A stretch of 7,515 nucleotides of DNA from Oxalobacteraceae bacterium. GTDB lineage: Bacteria; Pseudomonadota; Gammaproteobacteria; Burkholderiales; Burkholderiaceae_D. The stretch's first letter is position 1, and each line of letters opens with the position of its first letter. A program made the translations under genes and the position numbers. The stretch is taken from the NCBI GenBank assembly GCA_947446335.1, contig CANFGA010000134.1, positions 1-7,515 on the forward strand, in the 5' to 3' direction. Below are positions 1-4,535 of this stretch, piece after piece. The notes under the pieces were generated by a model, which did not search any database, had not been told where the DNA came from, and saw nothing but the letters and a program-made list of their open reading frames with translations.

Positions 1-464
1 ATCGCGGACTGGATCGCATCGTTGGCCGAGGTGCGGAAGATGTAGTTTTCCGGCTGTTTGGCGAATTGCTGGGTGATGATCGAGCCGGTGGCGACGTTGT
101 TGATGACCGGGATCTTGGCATCTTGGTAGAAACGCTGGGATGCCAGTGCGACGCCGGTGTTGATGAAACCGAGCGTGGCGATGACGTTTTCCTTGTGAAT
201 CAATTCCTGGGCTACTTGCACGCCGCGTTCATTCTTGGCTTCATCATCGCGTTCGACCAGTTGCAACTGACGGCCCAGCACGCCGCCGGCGGCATTGATC
301 TGGGCCACGGCCAGCTTCACGCCATCGCGCATCGAGGTACCCATCGGCGCCGAGCCGCCGGTGAACGGCCCGGTGACGCCGATCTTGATCGGCTCTGCCG
401 CCATGCCGAAGGCGGACCAGGTCAACAATGCTGCTGCCACTACGAAATTCATTTTGCGGTTCAT
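1..464 (-). CDS. ABC transporter substrate-binding protein, branched-chain amino acid (LivK) type, partial
   Basis: Exported solute receptor of a LivK-type (Peripla_BP_6 family) ABC transporter; it would bind an amino acid or similar small molecule in the periplasm and deliver it to a membrane permease. Only the first 154 residues are visible; the gene runs off the left edge, and family members are usually about 370-400 residues. The ATG at 464-462 is preceded by AGAGGA (469-474, 4 nt spacing), which favours it over the in-frame ATG at 452. Residues 1-23 form a typical signal peptide: a basic MNRK start, a hydrophobic core, and a likely cut near GMAA/EPIKIG. The mature part opens with the family pattern IKIGVTGPFTGG, then GTSMRDGVKLAVAQINAAGG and LGRQLQLVERDDEAKNERG, followed by an ALASQ/IPVINN segment typical of the first lobe. 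The substrate cannot be read from this part. The upstream neighbour on the same strand is a LysR-type regulator. Confidence 0.88.
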   Translation of the reverse strand, partial: MNRKMNFVVAAALLTWSAFGMAAEPIKIGVTGPFTGGSAPMGTSMRDGVKLAVAQINAAGGVLGRQLQLVERDDEAKNERGVQVAQELIHKENVIATLGFINTGVALASQRFYQDAKIPVINNVATGSIITQQFAKQPENYIFRTSANDAIQSA

Positions 465-487
465 GTCATCCTCTGTTTAGAATTGGT

Positions 488-516
488 TTGCACTTGCACG
501 TCTTGAGCCTTGAGCC
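488..516. repeat. Two adjacent short tandem duplications (TTGCAC x2, TTGAGCC x2)
   Basis: TTGCAC occurs twice head to tail at 488-499. After a 3-nt gap, TTGAGCC occurs twice head to tail at 503-516. All copies are perfect. The block lies 24-52 bp upstream of the transporter start codon, within the expected promoter or leader. It may reflect replication slippage or paired protein-binding sites; the sequence alone does not decide. Confidence 0.6.
495..510 (-). promoter_or_regulatory. Possible sigma-54-type promoter of the transporter gene
   Basis: On the minus strand, GG (509-508) and GC (497-496) are separated by exactly 10 nt within AGGCTCA-N4-GTGCA. Against the sigma-54 consensus TGGCACG-N4-TTGCA this keeps the GG and GC cores but only about 8 of 12 positions. 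A start site about 12 nt further on would leave a leader of about 20 nt that includes the AGAGGA ribosome-binding site, so the geometry is reasonable. The match is imperfect and overlaps repeated sequence, so chance is a real alternative. No good sigma-70 promoter was seen in the spacer. Confidence 0.2.
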
Positions 517-608
517 ATCAGTCGTGAGTGCGTTCGGTGCTGCGCGCCGATGTGTCCCGGCGTTTGGTTCCTGATTTTTTGATGGAACGCTTGGGCAGAT
601 ACTATACG

Positions 609-633
609 AAGAAGAATTTCAAAGCATCTTCTT
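609..633. repeat. AT-rich inverted repeat AAGAAGA / TCTTCTT
   Basis: Perfect 7-bp arms at 609-615 and 627-633 flank an 11-nt spacer. A T-run follows on the plus strand at 643-649, but the stem is A/T-rich and the run starts 9 nt beyond it, so this is a poor intrinsic terminator. No plus-strand gene ends here. A binding site or chance symmetry in AT-rich DNA is more likely. Confidence 0.35.
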
Positions 634-639
634 TTGAAG

Positions 640-672
640 GAATTTTTTTCAATGCAGTGTGAATTTTTTTCA
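640..672. repeat. 12-bp direct repeat GAATTTTTTTCA offset by 21 bp
   Basis: GAATTTTTTTCA occurs twice without mismatch, at 640-651 and 661-672. The 21-bp offset is about two turns of B-DNA, so both seven-base T-tracts face the same side of the helix. Each copy also has GAA/TTC ends as a short internal dyad. The pair lies about 180-210 bp upstream of the transporter start and 50-80 bp beyond the LysR stop. It could be a bent A-tract element or a paired binding site for a regulator or nucleoid protein; no known consensus is recognised. Confidence 0.6.
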
Positions 673-721
673 GGTGGAGCATGTCCGATTGTGTTGCATC
701 ACATTAATAATATCGATGCTA

Positions 722-1591
722 TCAGGCAAGACTTTTGCGCAGCCAGTTGGAAAACGCCACACATTCCCAGCGCTGCATGACATCCGTACCCCAGCACAGA
801 TAGTAAGCGTTGGGGCTGGCGACATCGTTGCTGTAGAGCCGCATCAGTGTGCCGTTGGCGAGCCAGGGTGCGGCCAGCTTCACGCGCCCCAGCGTGATGC
901 CCAGGCCGGCCGTTGCCGCATCACACATCAGGCCCAGATCGTTGAAGTGCGAGCCTTCGAGCGGCTCCGGCCAGTCCAGGTCGTTGCCGGCAAACCAGGT
1001 CAGCCATGGTTCGAGCGGGCTGCGCAGCAAGGATTGGCCCAGCAAGTCTTGTGGCGTGTCGAATGGGCCATGCTCGCGCAGATAGGCTGGGGATGCCATC
1101 GGCGTGACGTCGTCCGTCATCAGGCAAACATGTTCGACATCGCCGTAGGCTCCGCTGCCGTAACGGATCATGATGTCGCCATCCTTGGGTAGCGCATCTT
1201 GCATCGGATTGGCCAGATGCAAGATCAGGTCGATTTCAGGGTAGGCTTCGATGAACTGGTGCAGGCGCGGGATCAGCACGGTGCGCAGGAAGGTTGGCGG
1301 AGCGGCCAGGCGCAGCTTGCATTTGCCCGAGCCGGAAGTATTAACCGGAAACTTTTGCAGCAACGACAATCCTTCGCGCACGTGGGTCAGATAGTCGTTG
1401 CCGGCGGCGGTGAGCGAAAAATCGCTGCGGGAAAACAGTTTGGCACCGATGCTTTGTTCCAGTTGCCGGATGCGGTGGCTGGCCGCGCTGGGTGTGACGC
1501 ACAATTCTTCTGCCGCCAACGTGACGCTGCGCAGGCGCGCCAGCGCTTCGAATGTCAACAGGCACTGAATAGGTGGGATGCGCGTTTGCAT
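722..1591 (-). CDS. LysR-type transcriptional regulator, GcvA-like
   Basis: A DNA-binding regulator of the LysR family, close in pattern to the GcvA subgroup. Numbered from the chosen ATG, residues 5-64 form the winged helix-turn-helix (RIPPIQCLLTFEALA, then AAEELCVTPSAASHRIRQLE as helix and recognition helix, then GAKLFSR and LTAAG). From about residue 85 to the end is the effector-binding domain of the periplasmic-binding-protein fold. The 289-residue length is normal. The start at 1591 is preferred because GcvA-like proteins begin a few residues before the RLPPL motif, and because a TTGACA -35 box (1641-1636) fits a transcript beginning near 1607. An in-frame ATG at 1615 would add 8 residues; its AAGGA is 13 nt away. 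The gene diverges from rhlE and points toward the transporter gene, a possible target. The ligand is unknown. Confidence 0.9.
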   Translation of the reverse strand: MQTRIPPIQCLLTFEALARLRSVTLAAEELCVTPSAASHRIRQLEQSIGAKLFSRSDFSLTAAGNDYLTHVREGLSLLQKFPVNTSGSGKCKLRLAAPPTFLRTVLIPRLHQFIEAYPEIDLILHLANPMQDALPKDGDIMIRYGSGAYGDVEHVCLMTDDVTPMASPAYLREHGPFDTPQDLLGQSLLRSPLEPWLTWFAGNDLDWPEPLEGSHFNDLGLMCDAATAGLGITLGRVKLAAPWLANGTLMRLYSNDVASPNAYYLCWGTDVMQRWECVAFSNWLRKSLA

Positions 1592-1613
1592 CGAAGGTCG
1601 TTCCAGGTCGATC

Positions 1614-1641
1614 ATCTTGTGCTGCAGGTCCTTGTTGTCAA
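1614..1641 (-). promoter_or_regulatory. Possible promoter of the LysR gene
   Basis: On the minus strand a perfect TTGACA (1641-1636) is followed after 16 nt by CAAGAT (1619-1614). The latter matches TATAAT only at positions 2, 5 and 6, the most conserved ones. Transcription would start near 1607, between the two candidate start codons. This supports the ATG at 1591. The weak -10 keeps confidence low. Confidence 0.3.
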
Positions 1642-1710
1642 AGCAGGTGCTGCCGAAGGCCGTGCCGGTGCTGAACCGGGCCGGACACTATAGGCATAGA
1701 GCACTGAGTA

Positions 1711-1752
1711 TATACAGAGGCATCAATTTAATGTATGGTGCACCTCTATATT
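1711..1752. repeat. Imperfect inverted repeat flanking a GGTGCACC palindrome
   Basis: TATACAGAGG (1711-1720) pairs with CCTCTATATT (1743-1752) at 8 of 10 positions across a 22-bp spacer that includes most of the palindrome GGTGCACC (1737-1744). The element is 120-160 bp upstream of the LysR start and about 220 bp upstream of rhlE, a plausible place for an autoregulatory LysR site. It could also be chance symmetry. Confidence 0.35.
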
Positions 1753-1814
1753 ATCGTATCCATGCTTGCGCACTCAATTTTGCCGCATGGTTTTCCCTCC
1801 GCGCCGACGGTCTG

Positions 1815-1890
1815 CCGGGGTTCTCCCTCCTGCGTCCAGAGCCCCTGGCCTGCGCGGCACACATCACGAATGGCGCTGCGGGAACCCCGG
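1815..1890 (+). repeat. Long-range GC-rich inverted repeat in the probable rhlE leader
   Basis: CCGGGGTTC (1815-1823) is perfectly complementary to GAACCCCGG (1882-1890). With one bulged T (1824), two more pairs form between CC 1825-1826 and GG 1880-1881. The enclosed region of about 53 nt contains a further small CCAG/CTGG stem. In an rhlE transcript this would close a branched structure ending 77 nt before the start codon. Arms of this size can arise by chance in a GC-rich spacer. Confidence 0.35.
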
Positions 1891-1967
1891 ATGACCGGTT
1901 TGTTTGGCGCAGTGTTGTTTATTGAAGAAAGCATGGCTTCCACTTGCCTGGGGGCACATTAAAATTT

Positions 1968-3512
1968 ATGTCTGAAACAGCGTCCAATAACATTGCCCCC
2001 ACCACCTCGACGGCTGCGCCTGCGGTGCGCTTCGCCGACTTCGGCCTGGCGCCCGAGATCTTGCGCGCACTGAGCGATCAGGGTTATGTCAACCCGACCC
2101 CGATCCAGGCCGAAGCCATTCCCATCGTCTTGCAAGGCCACGACGTGATGGGTGCGGCGCAAACCGGTACCGGCAAGACGGCCGGTTTCGCATTGCCGAT
2201 CATCCAGTTGCTGTTGGCGCATGCCAGCAGCAGCATGTCGCCGGCGCGCCATCCGGTACGGGCGCTGGTGCTGGTGCCCACGCGCGAATTGGCGGTGCAG
2301 GTGGGCGAGAATGTGAAAGCCTATGCCCAGCACACGCCGCTGCGCTCCACCGTCGTGTTCGGCGGGATGGACATGGCGCCGCAGACGGCGGCACTGCGCG
2401 CCGGGGTTGAAATCGTCATCGCCACGCCGGGTCGTCTGCTCGACCATGTGCAGCAAAAGACGCTGAACTTGTCGCAGGTGCAGATCCTGGTCATGGATGA
2501 GGCCGATCGGATGCTCGACATGGGCTTCTTGCCCGACTTGCAGCGCATCATCAACCTGCTGCCGGCGCAGCGCCAGAATCTGATGTTCTCGGCCACGTTT
2601 TCGCAGGAAATCAAGCGTCTGGCCGGTACTTTCTTGAACAGCCCGATCACGATCGAAGTGGCACGCAGCAATGCGACCGCCGACAAGGTGACGCAAGTTG
2701 TCTACAAGGTGGCTGATGAAGACAAGCGCGATGTCGTCGCCCACTTGATCCGCGGGCGCTCCCTGAAGCAGGTGCTGGTGTTTTCCAATACCAAGATCGG
2801 CGCTTCGCGCCTGGCCCGTCAACTGGAGCAGGAAGGCGTGAAAGCAACCGCGATCCACGGCGACCGGACCCAGCAAGAGCGCATGGCGGCACTCGAAGCG
2901 TTCAAGAGCGGCGCGATCGACGTGCTGGTGGCGACCGACGTCGCCGCGCGCGGCCTCGACATTTCCGATCTGCCTTGCGTGATCAATTTCGACTTGCCCT
3001 ACAGCGCCGAGGATTACGTGCACCGGATCGGGCGCACCGGCCGCGCCGGCGCCTCCGGGGACGCGATCTCCATTTTTTCCGACAAGGACGAGCGCTTGCT
3101 GGTCGACATCGAAAAACTGATCAAGCAAACCATCACGCGCGGCGAACTGACTGGCTTCACGCCGGCAGCCAGCCGCGTCCGTGCGCCTGCCGGCGACAGT
3201 GTCGAGCGTCGCCCTGCGCCACGCCGCAGCGAGTCCGAGGCCCGCGCGCCGGCGGTCAGATCATCCGAGCGGCCACCCGAGCGCTCGTTCGAACGTTCAG
3301 CCGAGCGGTCAACCGAACGTTCCGGCGAGCGCAGCAGCCGCTCGCCATCGATCTATGGTTCGGGCCCGATCGGGCGCCGTGAAAAGGTCGATCCATGGTT
3401 TTCGAAACCGTATGAGCCAGCCAAGTCGACGCTGCCGGCCGTGGGCAGCACGCCGCCAGCAAAGCCAAAACACAAGCTCGCTGCCTTGCTGGGTGGCTTG
3501 CTGAAGCGCTAG
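1968..3512 (+). CDS. rhlE: DEAD-box ATP-dependent RNA helicase, RhlE type
   Basis: An ATP-dependent RNA helicase that unwinds short RNA duplexes; RhlE proteins act in ribosome maturation, RNA decay and cold adaptation. From the ATG at 1968 it has 514 residues. Visible motifs in order: Q motif (F22 to Q47), Walker A AQTGTGKT (64-71), PTREL (104-108), TPGR, DEAD (177-180), SAT (208-210), then in the second RecA lobe ATDVAARGLDI and HRIGRTGRAG (352-361). All are intact, so the enzyme should be active. After about residue 400 comes a low-complexity basic tail with ERS repeats (432-457), ending in a short helix-like KHKLAALLGGLLKR. The tail makes it longer than E. coli RhlE (about 450). A TTG at 1944 could extend the ORF by 8 residues but lacks support; the ATG itself has only a weak GGGGG-type ribosome-binding site 12 nt upstream. 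The family is certain, the RhlE subgroup likely. Confidence 0.9.
   Translation: MSETASNNIAPTTSTAAPAVRFADFGLAPEILRALSDQGYVNPTPIQAEAIPIVLQGHDVMGAAQTGTGKTAGFALPIIQLLLAHASSSMSPARHPVRALVLVPTRELAVQVGENVKAYAQHTPLRSTVVFGGMDMAPQTAALRAGVEIVIATPGRLLDHVQQKTLNLSQVQILVMDEADRMLDMGFLPDLQRIINLLPAQRQNLMFSATFSQEIKRLAGTFLNSPITIEVARSNATADKVTQVVYKVADEDKRDVVAHLIRGRSLKQVLVFSNTKIGASRLARQLEQEGVKATAIHGDRTQQERMAALEAFKSGAIDVLVATDVAARGLDISDLPCVINFDLPYSAEDYVHRIGRTGRAGASGDAISIFSDKDERLLVDIEKLIKQTITRGELTGFTPAASRVRAPAGDSVERRPAPRRSESEARAPAVRSSERPPERSFERSAERSTERSGERSSRSPSIYGSGPIGRREKVDPWFSKPYEPAKSTLPAVGSTPPAKPKHKLAALLGGLLKR
3261..3338 (+). repeat. Degenerate 12-bp repeats encoding xERS in the RhlE tail
   Basis: Residues 432-457 read as SSERPP followed by ERSF, ERSA, ERST, ERSG and ERSS: five successive four-residue units with E and R fixed. 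The codons differ between units (GAG/GAA, CGG/CGC/CGT, TCA/TCG/TCC), so the pattern is kept at protein level and is not a fresh DNA duplication. Such charged disordered tails in DEAD-box proteins commonly bind RNA or promote condensate formation. Confidence 0.7.
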
Positions 3513-3516
3513 TTGC

Positions 3517-4422
3517 TCAGTCGATTGAGTTGATCGCAGTCTTGTCCGCGCAATGCGGGCAAGACACTTCATAAACATACAGCGGCGACAATTGCTGGCG
3601 CGGGGTGACCACGGCGCGGCAAGCGAAGCATTGCACCGTGGTCGCTGGTTCGAGTTGCGGGTTCAGCGCGGTGCGATAGTCGAATACGAAACAGTCACCG
3701 CTGTAGTGGGCTGCGCCGACATCCTCGAAATACTTCAAAATCCCGCCATCGAGTTGATAGACGCTGTCGTAGCCGATGTTTTTCATGTGAATCGCGGCTT
3801 TTTCGCAGCGGATGCCGCCGGTGCAAAAAGTCACCACGGTCTTGCCGTCAAAGTCACTCTGGTGCTCTTGCACCATCGCCGGAAATTCGGTGAACTTTTC
3901 GATCCGGTAATCGACCGTGTTATCGAACGTGCCGACATCGACTTCAAACGCATTGCGGGTATCTAACATGACGACCGGCTTGCCCTCGTCATCGTGCCCT
4001 TGATCAAGCCAGCGCTTCAATGTTTGCGCTTGCACTGACGGCGCACGGCCATTTTCAGGCTGGATCAACGGCATGCGCATCGTGATGATTTCGCGCTTGA
4101 GCTTGACCAGCATCCGCTTGTGCGATTGCTCCCCGGAATAACTCTGCTTGACCTCGATGTCGGCCAGGCGGATATCGCTGCGCAGCCATGTCATGAATGC
4201 GTCTATCTCCAGGCGCGGCCCCGACAGGAACAGGTTGATCCCTTCCGGCGTGAGCAAGATGGTGCCTTTCAAGCCCAACTCCTTGCAGATGGCCTGGAAT
4301 TGCGGGCGCATGGTCTCAGTATCATCGAGCCCGACGAATTTATAGGCTGCAATATTGACGTGGGTGACGGGGGCGGCGGCCTGAGCCTGTAAAGGCGCTG
4401 CGGTGGTGGTGGAAACTGACAT
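3517..4422 (-). CDS. trhO: tRNA uridine(34) hydroxylase, rhodanese-fold (YceA/TrhO)
   Basis: Hydroxylates wobble uridine U34 of certain tRNAs to 5-hydroxyuridine using oxygen, the first step toward cmo5U-type modifications that broaden codon reading. The 301-residue protein has the family's N-terminal domain (NIAAYKFVGLDD, KGTILLTPEGINLFLSG), then a rhodanese domain with MLDTRN (152-157) and the active loop C200-TGGIR-C206, with catalytic-type Cys200 present. GDCFVFDYR follows, then a C-terminal pair of CxxC motifs (C265/C268, C288/C291) that look metal-binding. The start at 4422 is chosen because the conserved domain begins shortly after it and a TATAAT box lies at 4461-4456. The frame stays open to an ATG at 4602, but that stretch is a Leu/Arg-rich translation overlapping dnaE and contains the promoter. 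No clear ribosome-binding site is seen. Only 4 bp separate its stop from that of convergent rhlE. Confidence 0.92.
   Translation of the reverse strand: MSVSTTTAAPLQAQAAAPVTHVNIAAYKFVGLDDTETMRPQFQAICKELGLKGTILLTPEGINLFLSGPRLEIDAFMTWLRSDIRLADIEVKQSYSGEQSHKRMLVKLKREIITMRMPLIQPENGRAPSVQAQTLKRWLDQGHDDEGKPVVMLDTRNAFEVDVGTFDNTVDYRIEKFTEFPAMVQEHQSDFDGKTVVTFCTGGIRCEKAAIHMKNIGYDSVYQLDGGILKYFEDVGAAHYSGDCFVFDYRTALNPQLEPATTVQCFACRAVVTPRQQLSPLYVYEVSCPHCADKTAINSID
3541..3563 (+). terminator. Possible 3' hairpin of the rhlE transcript
   Basis: CTTGTCCGC (3541-3549) and GCGGGCAAG (3555-3563) can form a 9-bp stem with a 5-nt loop in plus-strand RNA, with one U-G wobble. It begins 28 nt after the rhlE stop codon, inside the 3' coding end of trhO, where it overlaps the codons of the last CxxC motif. 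No T-run follows, so it is not a canonical intrinsic terminator; it may stabilise the 3' end or assist Rho. On the minus strand the wobble becomes an A-C mismatch. The match may be incidental to the coding sequence. Confidence 0.3.
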
Positions 4423-4455
4423 GAGTGTGCGATCGAGGTGGATTTTGCAGCCGTC

Positions 4456-4484
4456 ATTATAAGCTGTGGCGATCAGCGGACCAG
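4456..4484 (-). promoter_or_regulatory. Probable trhO promoter with consensus -10
   Basis: A perfect TATAAT lies on the minus strand at 4461-4456. The expected -35 area holds only weak matches (TGGTCC with a 16-nt spacer, CTGGTC with 17). A start near 4449 gives a leader of about 27 nt to the ATG at 4422. This position argues against any upstream start for trhO. Confidence 0.45.
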
Positions 4485-4497
4485 CCATCAGGCGCGG

Positions 4498-4503
4498 TAA
4501 AAT
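4498..4503 (+). promoter_or_regulatory. Possible -10 box of dnaE
   Basis: TAAAAT matches the -10 consensus at 5 of 6 positions and would start transcription about 26 nt before the dnaE ATG. No recognisable -35 is present. The surrounding CGGTAAAA (4495-4502) recurs exactly at 4524-4531, just before the start codon, so the motif may have another role. Confidence 0.25.
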
Positions 4504-4535
4504 GCACGGTGACAGCAAACGAACGGTAAAACAGC

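Larger units (their letters stand above)
465..721. other. Intergenic spacer between the LysR gene and the transporter gene
   Basis: This 257-bp spacer lies between the stop of the LysR gene and the start of the substrate-binding protein gene, both on the minus strand. The part from about 570 to 720 is clearly richer in A and T than the flanking genes. It holds tandem duplications (488-516), an AAGAAGA/TCTTCTT inverted repeat (609-633), a phased direct repeat (640-672), and a weak GCATC/GATGC dyad (696-700 and 715-719) just past the LysR stop. I see no GC-rich hairpin followed by a T-run for the minus strand, so no convincing terminator for the regulator gene. No protein-like ORF was found. 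The plus-strand ORFs that cross the area are antisense shadows or extend into neighbouring genes. The spacer most likely carries the promoter and control sites of the transporter gene. Confidence 0.6.
1616..1967. other. 352-bp divergent spacer between the LysR gene and rhlE
   Basis: No convincing gene lies here. The short ORFs that cross it (up to 115 codons) have no recognisable domain, and the longer ones run in from the LysR antisense strand. The section about 1685-1790 is AT-rich and carries the palindromes GTATATAC (1708-1715) and GGTGCACC (1737-1744) plus an imperfect inverted repeat (1711-1752), so control sites for one or both divergent genes probably sit here. The section 1800-1920 is GC-rich with a long-range inverted repeat (1815-1890), likely the untranslated leader of rhlE. 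TATATT/TATTAT at 1747-1754 could serve as a plus-strand -10, but I find no good -35 for it. Confidence 0.5.

Noticed and set aside
66..506. A 146-codon plus-strand ORF
   Set aside because: Antisense to the substrate-binding protein, whose signal peptide and domain motifs are clear on the other strand.
1735..1962. A 75-codon ORF in the spacer before rhlE
   Set aside because: No domain, no convincing ribosome-binding site, and it overlaps the inverted repeats; it is best explained as leader or promoter DNA.
1960..1965. TAAAAT just before the rhlE ATG as a -10 box for a leaderless transcript
   Set aside because: No acceptable -35 lies at the right distance, and the motif is expected by chance in such an AT-rich stretch.
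1944..1967. TTG start giving RhlE eight extra residues
   Set aside because: The extra residues are not helicase-like, and the ATG at 1968 is the normal start codon directly before the predicted N-terminal region.
1959..3128. A 389-codon open frame on the minus strand opposite rhlE
   Set aside because: Antisense shadow of the helicase gene; no domain is recognised and the composition is of the mirror-frame type.
3364..3375. 12-bp palindrome GCCCGATCGGGC in rhlE
   Set aside because: A palindrome of this length is expected about once or twice by chance in a window of this size.
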